Below the pieces are notes generated by a model. That model saw only the letters and a program-made list of their open reading frames with translations, did not search any database and was not told where the DNA came from. A stretch of DNA of 64,000 nucleotides from Zanthoxylum bungeanum (Eukaryota > Streptophyta > Magnoliopsida > Sapindales > Rutaceae), in NCBI GenBank assembly GCA_019454045.1, contig SKCR01025350.1, forward strand, positions 124,001-188,000, read 5' to 3'. Shown piece by piece: positions 19,658-31,581 of this stretch (position 1 is the first letter of the stretch; every line of letters begins with the position of its first letter). A program made the position numbers and the translations under genes.

Positions 19658-21976
19658 TTATATATATGTAACTAAATTATCATTCATCCATTGATCTCCC
19701 ATCATGTTGCGTAGTCCAGTCTTCATAATATTCATAGCTGAAAATACTCTATTTACAGTGGCAATGGTAATAGGTAAAGTCGAAGCTAATGTTAAAAGTA
19801 AGTAAACTAGTGGATATACCTTATCCTTTTTAGTTTGAACCAACATTGCTGCAAGATCATCAATCCCATTCAATTTTCGAAAACTCAATACTAGAACGCA
19901 TATCCATAATGTAAGTATCAATTTGACCATCTAGTACGAGGAATTCTATTGAAGAGAAATCTGTGGGATAAAATTGAGCAAGATGAACTAGATTTTGTTT
20001 ATTGAATGAGGATAATGAATCGCATGGACTAAGGGAAGCTAAACAAAGAAGCAACTCGGTGTTTGTCTCATTGAAACGGTTGTTAAGCTCTTGAAGTTGG
20101 GCATCTAAAACCACATAAAATAATTCAACCCGATAATGATGCAAGTTGGTAGTTTTTTTAGCTTTACGCCTTGAACGACCTCGAGTAATAAATATGTCAT
20201 TCATATTAGGCACATCAATGTTATATGCATCACAAAAAGAGACAACTTGACTTAATAAATAATCACATACATCCTCCCTCATCATTTGTAAACTATCTTT
20301 ACACAATCTAACTGGCTTCATGGCATTCACAATATCTTGATCTTTTCTTTGCAATGCTAATGACAATTTATTTGTCAATGATAATATATTTTTCATCAAA
20401 TATAAGCCAAATATATATTCAAATAATTGCATTGAATCTAATAGATTACTTGCCTCACATCTTTGTTCACGAGTTGCTCCATCTTCGACAATCATCTCAA
20501 GGACATCAATTATGGATTGAAACATGGTAATGACACTAAGTAAAGTGCCATAGTCTGAACTCCAACGTGTATCACCAAACTGATTCAAGTTAGTCTCTTG
20601 ATTTTTCCCTTGCCACTTGAAATTTCGTCATTAGAAATTGCCTTTACAATTGCTAAAACTTGTTTCTCTCTAAGAACATCGCGACGCTTACATGAGCCTC
20701 CAACTACATGAGCCTCCAACAACATTCACCACATTAGCAATTATATTGAAGAAAGATTGAACTTCATCATTATTTTTTGCCACGGCCATAAGAGCTAATT
20801 GAAGTTGGTGAGCAAAATAATAAACATAATAAGCACATCCATTCTCTTTTAAAATAAGTGTCTTGAGACCATTCAATTCACCTTGCATATTACTAACCCA
20901 ATCACATCCTTGCCCACATAGTCTAGAAATATTCAATCCATGTTTAGAAAATAAGTTGTCAATTGATTCCTTCAGTGACAAAGCGGTGGTACTAGTAACA
21001 TGCTTAATACCAATGAAACATTCATTTACATGCCCAATTTTGTTCACATACCGCAAAACAATAGCCAATTGCTCCTTTGTTGATACATCACGAGATTCAT
21101 CAATTAAAACTGAAAAGAATGCTTCACCCATATCTTGAAGAATAACATTTGTTGTTTCAATTGAAGCCACATGCACAATTTATTTTTGTATATTCGGTGA
21201 TGTCAACAAGTCATTTTGTGGAGCATTACCGAAAGTTATAGCTCTAACATCATCATTGTGGCTAGCTAGAAACTTTAAAAGCTCAAGAAAATTACCTCGA
21301 TTAGTTGAATTATTTGATTCATCATGCCCACGAAAAGCAAGTCCTTGTTGCAAAAGGAAACAAACACACTCAACTGTTGCATTCAACCTTATACGGTATG
21401 CATATCAATCTTCATCCAAATGTTTATCAAAGAAAGTTTGGATGTGTTGGTTTTGTCTCAACAATACATCACATTTAAGCATTGCATAGTTATGATTTTT
21501 TTTTATTTTTTTTTTGGAAAATTACATGCATAGTTATGATTACTTTTAGGACCTCCAACATGCATCATTAATCTTTCTTTCTTCTTCCAATTCCTAAAGC
21601 CATCACCAATAAAAGTTTCACCTCCTCCTTGGTCACCATTTTCAGGTTTGAAAAGATAGCAATAAAGATAATATAATGTATCTTTACTAATATTAAATTC
21701 CAACCAATTAATATGATCATCATACCAAGACTTCACAAATCTTCTCTCATAGTTTCCAAATTTTCTAGTAAGAAAATCATAATTTCTTGGTTGACAATGA
21801 CCTTTGCATAGATATGCTCTTCGAACTTGATCTTGAATATTTGGATGGTAATCTAAAATTCGAGGTCGAAGACCGGGATCCATAGGAAGATTTGACAAAA
21901 TAGTTTCTACATCATTTTCTTTGGAAACATCAATAACTCTCCAAAGAAGACACTTATTCTTTTGAACAATCATCAC
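19658..21976 (-). pseudogene. hAT transposase (TTF-finger/ZMYM1-like), broken
   Basis: The protein cuts and pastes the element. N-terminal residues match the plant TTF-type zinc-finger hAT group: DPGLRPRILDYHPNIQDQVR, then CQPRNYDF and RRFVKSWY. A DUF4371-like part follows with GLAFRGHDES and LLKFLASHN; then the catalytic core with LIDESRDVSTKEQLAI and LCGQGCDWVSNMQGE, DTRWSSDYGTL, and a C-terminal dimerisation region with STLPITIATVNRVFSAM and MGDQWMNDNLVTYI. Lesions I can see are a 44-bp insertion at 21498-21541, an in-frame stop at 21180, a 16-bp tandem duplication near 20692-20723 that shifts the frame, a compensating 1-bp loss in an A-run near 20607, and a frameshift near 19900. Confidence 0.9.
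21483..21541 (-). mobile_element. Tiny poly(A)-tailed retroposed insertion with 15-bp TSD
   Basis: TGCATAGTTATGATT occurs at 21483-21497 and again at 21527-21541. Between them are 29 bp, which on the minus strand are a short TGTAATTTTCC head and an A-rich tail. This looks like a 5'-truncated LINE- or SINE-type product. It separates the transposase residues NHNYA from MLKCDVLL. Confidence 0.6.
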
Positions 21977-22019
21977 TTCTTTGTAATTTTTTTTGAAGAA
22001 TTTGTAATTTTTTCCTTTA

Positions 22020-23040
22020 AACTATCATCGTTTGATGATGAAAGTTTTGAGACTTTCTTAAAATATTTCTCCATAACTGTTTCAAAATTAAATTTGTAGT
22101 CTATTAGAAAAAAATGATATAAAAATAAAACATTAATTGATCTAATATAAACAATTTAGTGAATAAATTTTTATAACATTATATCCATAAATTATAAGTA
22201 TCATAACACAAGCATAAATGTAATTGAAGAAAATATCTATAAAACCAAACCTAAGCTTAAAATATTTGTCTATAATGAATTAATGTTCCAAACAAATTCA
22301 AGGCTATTTACTAATTACAATCAAAATTTCAATCAAAATTTATAATTTCCATAAAAAAAAGGATCACAGTGGCAGAGAAAGATTAAAAAATAAGGACAAC
22401 ACAAGCTACCAAATTTACTCTGCTTTTTTAACTTGAAGTATTTTCCACACAGTCATTGAGAAAATGAAACACTTTTTCATCTGGATGATCAATCCTTTGA
22501 CCTTAAGTCCTTAACACATCTTTCAAAAATTGATACCCTTTTCATTATTTCATATGCTCAAGTTTTTGAATAACTCTTTAATCAAAATATCATTTTGAAT
22601 GTAGATTCACAAAAACCAAAAAACGTCAATGGTCAATCAAAACCCATTAAATTTGAAAAATTCCAAAACCTTTTATTTGCTTTATATGAAAATGCCAACT
22701 TTTACCTTTATTTTCTCGTTTACTTTCTGAACTGGAGGGTTGGTGTTGCTGACTTGCTTCCTGGTCTTTCAAGAGGGTTGTTCTTGCTCTTGCTCCCTTG
22801 CCAAGCTGTGTTGCTGACTTGCTTCCTGGTGTTGCTGACTTGCTTTCTGGTCTTGCAACTTGCAAGAGGGTTGCTCCTCTTATTCTTAAATTTTTATTGG
22901 CTGTAATTTCTTTTTGGCTGGAATTATTAAATTCTTAAATTCAGTTTCAGGTCTTGGGCTTGTTGTGGGCTTAATGTTTTTTTAAAAATTCTTGAATTTT
23001 TGGTGGGAAAGTGGGGGCAACTGCCCCACTGGCCCCTTAA
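22020..23040 (-). other. 5' non-coding part of the hAT
   Basis: Between the transposase start and the right terminal repeat lies about 1 kb without coding potential. It includes a local repeat at 22745-22870 built on TGCTGACTTGCTTCCTGGT (three copies). The ORFs here are repeat by-products. Confidence 0.55.
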
Positions 23041-23054
23041 TGCCTCCGCCCCTA

Positions 23055-23688
23055 CCTATAGAAAGTCGCTAATCCATGAAAGCTTCTAACCTCAGACACT
23101 GTATTAGGTGTTGGCCAATCCCTAATCGCTTTAACTTTCTCTTCGTCCACCTCTATGCCATCTGCAGTCACAACAAAGCCAAGAAAAATGATTTTATCCA
23201 TGCATAATGTACATTTCTTACTGTTAGCAAACATTTTTTCTTTCCTTAAAATATCAATCACACTTTTCAAGTGACCTACATGCTCATCTAAAGAGTTATT
23301 GTATACTAATATGTCATCAAAATAGACCACTACAAACGTCCCTATACATGCAAGCAACACATGGTTTATAAGTCTCATAAAAGTATTAGGGGTGTTTGTT
23401 AAACCAAAAGGCATTACTAACCACTCAAATAGCCCATATTTAGTTTTAAAAGCGGTATTCCACTCATCACAATCTCTCATACGAATCTGGTGGTATCCAC
23501 TCTTAAGGTCAATTTTACTAAAAAAAACTTAGATCCATGCAGTTCATCTAACATATCATCTAGCCTAGGAATGAGATGTCGATACTTTATCGTGATATTA
23601 TTGATGGCACGTTAATCCACGCACATACGCCACATCTCATCCTTCTTAGGCACTAATAACATCGATACTGCACACGGGCCCATACTTT
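23055..23688 (-). pseudogene. G1 reverse transcriptase (main part)
   Basis: The minus strand holds the RT of G1: CAVSMLLVPKKDEMW (near 23670), RAINNI and [13 protein letters not shown], then a long open part with [20 protein letters not shown], the catalytic [10 protein letters not shown] and [19 protein letters not shown], ending GLATFYR at the hAT site. The YFDD active site is intact. A stop replaces a residue after RMCVD, and a T-run near 23520 causes a frameshift. Confidence 0.92.
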
Positions 23689-25702
23689 TGTTGGACAATT
23701 ATGACCCATAGCGTCACTATTTGTACAGATCATGGTGTTGTTGTACAAATTAACTATGTGACAAAGGAGATTGCTCTCTTATCATTTGTGATTAGATCGC
23801 CTAGATATATAAATGATAGGAGGTAACAATGATTTTTTCCTGGATTGAGAATGATATGAGACAGTATCAATCCACGAAGGATAAATCATTAAATATCCCT
23901 AGTCAGAGTATTATCGAGATTAGACATCGATAAATATGTAAAATACTAGTATTACATTTGTGCGCGTTGTGAGGGCACAACGACATAGTTCTCATATAAT
24001 TAGGTATAGGATACTCATGCAAGTGTAATAGGAGGTTGTGTTTTACCGATGGTACGGGAAACAGCTTCGCTCTGGATAGACCCCCTCGGAATTCCATTGG
24101 TAGTATGACTATGTGTCTATGGAAGTCCGAAATCAGGGTAGGTGTATTTGGTCTTAACCTAAGACTTGCACCGCTAATACTTGCGACAATCAATATACTT
24201 TGGTTTTGGTCGTCCAGGGCTTTAACCGATTTATGTGTATGCCTTTTCTGGGTATATCGAGAATCGTAGTGTGTTGGGTGTGACGTAAAGACGGAAGTGT
24301 CACTCCAGTCATATGGAGATGATGATCGCGTAGGGATGCAGAACCGGTTCTCTAAAAAGGTTGCAACCGTCAGGATAATAAGACTTGGTCATGATCATCC
24401 GATATTAAAGAGACTAGTTGCTGGTAATCCGATATATGCTTCGTACGGGGCAGACACTGTACCAGCCCCAGGCCTTGCATGTGATCATCCGATACTGGAT
24501 CGAAATACAAAATACTACGTATACTACGCCTGATATAGATCTTTATTCCTGTAAGGATATTTCTGGAGAATTGGGTAGGCATGGCGCTTTGCTAGAAGCC
24601 AACCTTGACTTGTAAATCAGTAAAACATAGTACATGGTACTTACGTGTTCAGATTGTCCGACGACCGAATTTACTGCCACCATATCCGGGGATCTCATGG
24701 GTCGTTTCCCGAAGATTCACCGATGACGTATGACTCGTACTTTTAATTAATTTGGGATTAATAAGATGAGAGAGAAAATTAATCTGGGATTAATTACGGA
24801 GATATTTTATCTGGGATAAAATATCATTTAAAGAGAGATAACGATTAATTTGGAATTAATCGATTAATTAATATATTCGATATATTAAAAAAATCAGATT
24901 TCGACGCGGAATTAAAATTAGATTTTAATTCGGGCAAACGAGTTAATTTAGAATTAATTCGTTAGCAAAGTGAATAGTAATTATGCTAGGCATGATTATT
25001 TAATTAAATTAGATTTAATTGCGTCGCAACGGAAAATTCGTTAATTTGGAATTAGCGAACCCGAGCCCGAGATTATTTATGAGCGCATTCGCATTTCGAA
25101 TTCGAGTGCGGCACGTAAGTCAAATCAAGCGTCAAATCACTAGTCACATCAAGCGTCAAATCATGTCACTTTGAGTGATGTGACAATTTGATTAATTGAT
25201 GGTGGTGGTTGAAAGCTTTAATTAGTTTGACTTTTTAAAGCCAAAAATTTGGTATATGATTTTAGAAATCAATTACCAAAAATCAATTACAATTTTATCT
25301 CTCTCTCTTCTCCATTTCTTCTCAATCTCTCACGCCCATGAAGGGCCTTTTTCTTCTGTTTTTGGCAGTCCACTGCCGAGAGTCAAGAAGAAAATGGGAA
25401 GCAAAAAGTCACAATTTTGTGGCAAAATCGGGAGTGCTAGCACACTACGAAGTCATGCGAAGGTGATAGGGAAGTCCACCCATGAGCCGGGAATCGTTTG
25501 ACAAAGCTTGGAGCTCACCCATGACCGAATTTGGAGGACTGTAGTAAGCTCACTACCGTGAGCTGTTGGAGGTAGAAATTCAAGTTTTGTTCGTTGCCGC
25601 ATCGCTCAACCGATCGATGTGAGTATTCCGTAACTCCCTCGTTGTATTCACACTTATTTTCAATGCTTGAAATGATCTTGGGATGCATAGCATTTTCCAA
25701 CA
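23689..25702 (+). mobile_element. 5' LTR of copia #1 (2014 bp)
   Basis: It starts TGTTGGACAATTATGACCCA and ends TTTTCCAACA, giving TGTTGG...CCAACA ends. It differs from 31582-33616 at about 19 positions in the first 400 by hand count. Confidence 0.95.
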
Positions 25703-25703
25703 A

Positions 25704-25719
25704 TGGTATCAGAGCAAGG
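25704..25719 (+). other. PBS of copia #1 (initiator tRNA-Met)
   Basis: TGGTATCAGAGCAAGG lies 1 bp after the LTR. It is the standard plant copia primer site complementary to initiator tRNA-Met. Confidence 0.95.
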
Positions 25720-28090
25720 TTAAGCATTAAAGTATTTTAGGGCTTAAAATTTGGGTAAAAATGTGTTTGAGCATGATTTATGAAATTGGATGAATGAATA
25801 TGTTTAAATATGTTTTAATTGAGGATTGATTGGATCAATTTGTTGAAATTGTGTTTGGAACAAATTTCCCCAAATTCTATGGCTTGGCCGAGAGATGATG
25901 TGCCCTAATTCTTAATGAATTTTGATTTTTTGATTCATTGGATGAGTTAGAAATCAATTGGGAATGTTGATTTAATGTTTAATTTGATTCAATTGGATTG
26001 GATTTGAAATTGGATATAAATATCCCCAAATTACCGAGAACAATATAAGCATGAATGGGTTTGATTTTTGATAAATTGTGTTGGACATGATTTAATGATG
26101 ATGAGCATGATTAATTAGGCTAATTTGGTGTTTTGGAAATATTGATTTGGGTGATTAATTGTGTTATACACTTTAGGATTATTAGATTATGAAATTGAAC
26201 TTTTATGATTTAATTAATTGGGCCTTAAATTGAATTGGGTTTGTTATGTTGTTATTGGGCTAATTGGGCTTGGTTGTACCAAGTTAGGTTTAGGCCAAAT
26301 GGATTGGATCCAATTAGGCCCAAAACCGCTTCCATAAAGCCCAAATGCGACTAATGAACCTTTAAAGTTTAATTTGGCCTAATGGGCCTAAATTGATTTC
26401 CGGGCTTATGGGGTAATTCCCGGATTCGACTTTGGTTATTGGGTTCGACCCGAGTTGACCAAAAGTCCACGCCTTAAGAAATTAATTAAAAGCCCATTGG
26501 ACTTTAATTAAATTAACGTTGGACGTTAATCGAGGTTTGAGACCCGTTGCGATTAAATTTGGAATTTAAGTCGTAAAGGTTCGTTAATAAAGTGTAATAT
26601 TTAATTTGGAATTAAATAAATGAGTTAGTATTAAATACATATTAAATTGGATTTAATGTTGTAGTTTAATTTAATTCGAGAATTCGTACTTTGAGTACTT
26701 ATTCGCAAAACGAGTTTGACTCGCGCAAAATCAAATCGTTGTTTAAAGATTGGATGATCACTAATTATCAGATTAATTAATTTGATTAGATTAGATTAAT
26801 TGATAACATGCTTGTGTGAATACATGGTTGCGATGCATGAATAATGTATATCGGATGGATATTAGATGGGTGGGACAATTTTAGAAATTGTTGTAATAAA
26901 TTTGGAATTTATTAATTGGACCTGCGTGTCCAGCCTTATTACCTCCTTATTCTTTGTATTCTCTTCTCACTTATTCCCCTCAATGTCAATGAGGTTTCTT
27001 TAGAAGTGTAGTGTAACGGGTAGAAGTAATACATGTGCTAGCGGGAGAGAGAAAGGGAGAGATTTGATCTAGGATCAATTGTGTAAAGTATCCATCCGCA
27101 TATCATTATTATTTATTTATACGCGCTTTATTATGTGTTTAGAATGCATGTTTAAGGGTGTATAAGGATGGGACCTTAACAAAGATAATAAATTGGTTGC
27201 CAATTTTCACTCGAAAAACCCTCGCAAAATATTAAGCGTTTTTCCTTCCATTGAGTGATTCTCACTCAAGATCCAAGACTGGCATTGGCTTGTTGGCCAA
27301 AGTCAAGGCCTTTGTCCGTCGAGGATGTGTTTGAATCACAAGAGCTTTGTTCCATATTGGTGTCTTGTCCAAGTTGTGGTTTGTTGGCCAAATTCAAGAC
27401 CACTTCTTGTCCATCGACATTGATTATGAAGCTTTCCATGGTCAATGGGTCGCGCTTAACTGGGATCACTAAGTTTGTTGTGCCAAAGCCAAGGCTTAGT
27501 TGATTCAGAGGAAAAAGGTTAGGTAATACATTGGATGTATTGGCATATATAAGATATATGTTTCGAACTTAGATGTCCCCCTACTGGATCTAGGAATTGG
27601 ATTGGATCCAATTGATCTTAGAGATCTACCTAGTTAATTATCATACAATTTATTGGCCAAAGTCAAGATTGTGTGATATTTAACGGGATCCTAGCCCGCT
27701 AGGAAACAAGGTTTCCCGAGTACTCGACAGAGGGTTAGAGGCTCGTTTTAAAATAGTGGGAGGCAAGAATTGAATTTGCAATATTCGTTTAATTACTTGC
27801 CATACGCGCTCAAACAAACATCATTCGTCAAATAATTTAAATGTTAGTTGGACTAATATTTAAACGTTGTTTTAATTAACAGTTGGATTGTATTCAAACT
27901 ATTCATTTATAGTTGATTTTATATTGGATTATAGTAATCAATATAATTGATTTTAATCTATTAATTATAGTAGTTGATTAAATAGTTGGACTATTGTAAT
28001 CATTATAATAAATAGTACCTAAATCGTTGATTAAATAGTTGGACTATTAAAATCAAGATAAAATTGAAAGATTGACGTTTAATACATAAT
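25720..28090 (+). other. Long leader of copia #1
   Basis: This is 2.4 kb of AT-rich untranslated sequence rich in GGATTTAATT- and AATTGGATTA-like motifs. It is collinear with the leaders of #2 (36340-38242) and #3 (42320-44740), apart from an insertion at 27187-27566 that is shared only with #3. Confidence 0.75.
27187..27566 (-). other. Leader insert with antisense 67-codon ORF, shared by copia #1 and #3
   Basis: Copia #2 runs straight from AAAGAT to TTGGACTTGGAGGTCC here, whereas #1 and #3 carry about 380 extra bp. The insert encodes an uninterrupted antisense ORF (27469-27266), beginning MIPVKRDPLTMESFIINVDG and with LANKPQLGQ; the #3 copy is 44045-43839. The family is not recognised. It may be a captured host fragment. 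Confidence 0.55.
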
Positions 28091-31000
28091 CCTAGGGAAG
28101 ATGTATTTAAATGGTTTAATTTCAAATGGTAATAATTTCAGGATGGTCCTGGAAACTAATAAGTTACTTTATTTGATAAAATAACATATTAGGCCTAAGC
28201 CCGGAGTTAAGAAATAGTAGAGCATAATCTTTGGAAGATTTATGTAATGATAACTTAAGTGCTTAATCCATTAAGCTTGTCATAGTAGACTCCTTCATTT
28301 CTGAATCAGAACTAAGGATTAGATCCTTAAAGTATGATAATGAAATTGAAGGACCTTCATAAATCTAATTTTAGATTTTAGAAGTACTAAATTGCAATAG
28401 TAAACTCTTGGAGAATTAATGACTATTCTCAATGAGACAAAGTCAAACTTTGCAATTAGGCAAGTAGCGTAAGGCACACCTCACTTCGATATTCTAGAAA
28501 CCCATGGCTTGGCCAAAGGTTTCTGGAATATGAAAAAGGGCAAAGGCAAAATCATTATAGTCTTCTGGGAAGATAAATGACATATCCCAAAATGCCTGCC
28601 TAAATGTGGCAAACGGGATCGCGGAAGCGTGATTGTCGTTTGGACAAATCAGACATGAAGGAATTGAAGACGAGCAAGGCTCTGACTTCAAATATGTTTG
28701 TCATAATTATGTTCACTACTAGTATTAAAATTGGATTTTAAATACTTAGTGTGGTACATAAAACATAGGTATTGATGTTCAGAATCTGTTATGAACAGGA
28801 TATTGACTTCAATTGAGATAAATCTGAGAATTGGAAATGGGACGAAAGTCACTGTTTTAACCGTAGATACCTAAGTTTAGGAACTACCCTCGGGTGTGTA
28901 CCTAAATTTGGAAACTGTTATAATGTAACTAGTTTGACTAGATACATTATCTCTGTATCAGTGTTTGACCCGCTGCGGGTGAACCTTTATATTCTAGAAC
29001 ACTAAAGTGTTTCATTATATAAAGATGATATTGAGATATACACATTAGATGTGAATAACACCATTTATATTTTGAATATAAATAAATCTCAAACGTATAA
29101 AATGACAAACAAACAGCTCAAACTGATTTGATCAAAAGAAACATATTGTGGCATTGTTGTCTGGGACACAATCAAACAAGACTCGTATATCCACACTTTC
29201 GAAGAGTGGGTACTCGGACTGATTTGATTCTACTCAAATAAAGTCTACGAATCTAGTTTATTAGGCAAAGTGCCTATAACACATTTCCTTGGTAAAAGTG
29301 AAAATGCCACTGATCTGTTAGCCCTAGTTCATAGTGAAGCAAGTGGGCCCATGTCTAGCTAGGCTAGAGGTGGATATGAATATTTCGTGACCTTTACGGA
29401 TATGTCATCGCGTTATGGTTATGTGTTTCTTTTAGAACACAAATCGGAAACTTTTACAGTTTCGACACGAAATAGACAAACAGATCGGCTAAAGTATTAA
29501 ACCATCACGGTAAGACCGTAATGGAAAATACTTAAGCAATAAGTTTCTAATATACTTGAAAGAGTATAGTATTCTTTCAAATGAGGACTCCTCCCGAAAC
29601 ACGTCAGTTTGACGGTGTGTCAGGATAAACCGAATTTTGTTGGACATGATAAGGTTAATCATGAGTCGCTCTGAGCTACCATTTCCTTCAACGGATAAGC
29701 TTTAAACAGTGCAGAACTTATTTTTGAATAAGGTTCCATAAAATCTGTTTGACAGAATTCATATTAGATATGAACGGGAAAGAAACCGGGTTTCACATTT
29801 CTGATAATTTGGGAATGCTAGGCATATGTTTGGATGATATCAAACTAGAACCCAAATTGGATAAGTGCCAATTGTAGGTTATCCTAGGGATACCGTAAGT
29901 ATAGTACTTATGCATCTCACAATAGAACAATGTAATTGTTGCTCGCCATACGGTTTTCCTAAGAGGAATACCTATATGCAGTGGTAAGTGGGAGAATAGT
30001 AAAACTCGATGAAAAATCGGAGTAATACTATTCCAGGCACAGATCCTTAATGGAACATAAATAGTTCATCAAGGATGAAACTATACCAATAATCTTCGAA
30101 TACACAAGAACCGCGTGAGTCGGAGAGAGTCAGAAAACAACCTGGGGTATGGGTTTCTGATCTCACCTCATAAAGATGTTAATCTTTAGTGGTATACCAA
30201 CTGACTACGTATGAGGAAGTGATACAAGGTATCGACTCCCTATTATGGCAAAGTGCCATGAATCCGAAATGGATTCCATGTATATCAACTTAGTTTGGAT
30301 ACTAGTTGATGTACCGCAAGACATTGTGCCTATTGGTACTATATTAGTCTTCAAGGAAGACATACATGGATAGCAACATACCAAACGTATAAAGCCAGGC
30401 TTTTAGCGGAAAGGTATCGTTATCAACATTGTGTTGATTACGATTCAACCTTTTACTTGTTGCCACGGTAAATCCATTTGGATAATGTTTGCTAAAACTG
30501 CGTGTTTCATTTATGAAATATGTCAGCTTAACGGGAAAATCGCTTTCCTGAAAAGGAAACCTTTCGGAGGATGTTTACAACATCCTGTCGGTTTTGTCAT
30601 ACTAAAACTAGCAAACAAGGTTTGCAGGTTATTCGATCCATGTTTGGATTGAAGCAAGCATAGGTTCTTAGAATTATCGTTTTGATGTAATCATAATAGT
30701 TTATGATTTAATTCAAAACGAAAAATATTCTTGTGTATATAAGAGGGTTAGTGGGAGCGTACTGACAGTGGCTGTCCTATAAATAATGATAATACGTCAT
30801 TTATTGGAAATGATATTCCCCTAATATAATCGGTGAAAGCTTGGCTTTCGAGAAAATTCTCCGTGGAATTCTTGGGAGAAACAACCTTTATTCAATGAAT
30901 AAAGATATTATGGGAAAGCTTTAAAGTTTTTAATACTCTCCGGGAACTCGTACATTGAAAAATGTATGTGACCTGATGTCTCATACGCTTTGAGCATATG

Positions 31001-31570
31001 AAGTCACAAACAGCCCAATCCAAGTGATAGTCACTGGATTGATGTTAAGAACATCCGTTAGTATCTTAGAGAACTAAGAATGCTGTCTTAAACTATGGAG
31101 AATGAGAACTTGAAATGACTGGGATCATTGTAGCAAGTTTCCTAAATCGATAAAACGACTATAAGTTGCAAAACGGTACTATAAAGTTTGAATAACGATA
31201 CAGTGAGCTGGAAATCTTCCAAGCAAGATACTGTTACCGAATAAACAACAAATACGGGTTATTGTTGCAGCTGAGGCAGCAATAGAAGCCTTCGGGGTCA
31301 ATAATAATCTAATTAGATTAGATATAGTTCTATTAGCAGCTGAGCTAGGCTGTAGCGCAGGCTAAAGAATTAATGGTCTCATCAACTATCCAGATACATA
31401 ATTCGATATTCATCTGTTTCGTTCGGATCATACATCGTGGCGATGTGATGATCGAATAAATCGCATCAGATGATAATCATGCAAATCCGCTAACGAAAGC
31501 CTTTTCTCAGCAGTTTGAGCCAACCGTACATAGTTCGAGTGTCAGACACTCGAGTGACTGGCTATAGGCC
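28091..31570 (+). pseudogene. Decayed gag-pol of copia #1
   Basis: Alignment by eye with #2 shows all parts in order but with dense stops and frameshifts: gag (about 28100-28700, with a decayed zinc knuckle region near 28590), protease/integrase (about 28980-29900), RT (about 30250-30960) and RNase H (about 31050-31410). The stretch equivalent to the RT YVDD motif (about 30776-30800) reads CCTATAAATAATGATAAT and cannot encode it. Many of the same changes occur in #3, so the damage is older than this insertion. Confidence 0.8.
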
Positions 31571-31581
31571 AAGTGGGAGAT
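31571..31581 (+). other. Polypurine tract of copia #1
   Basis: AAGTGGGAGAT directly precedes the 3' LTR; the identical tract precedes the 3' LTRs of #2 and #3. Confidence 0.9.

Larger units (their letters stand above)
19464..23054 (-). mobile_element. hAT DNA transposon (3591 bp)
   Basis: Ends are TAGTGGCGTATCC (left) and, on the minus strand, TAGGGGCGGAGGC (right), both followed by a CCAGTGGGGC sequence within 35 bp. The 8-bp TSD CCTATAGA is perfect at 19456-19463 and 23055-23062, which is the hallmark of hAT. It encodes a broken minus-strand transposase. It interrupts G1 pol just after GLATFYR, and removing it restores the order GLATFYR/RFVKDFSS. Confidence 0.97.
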
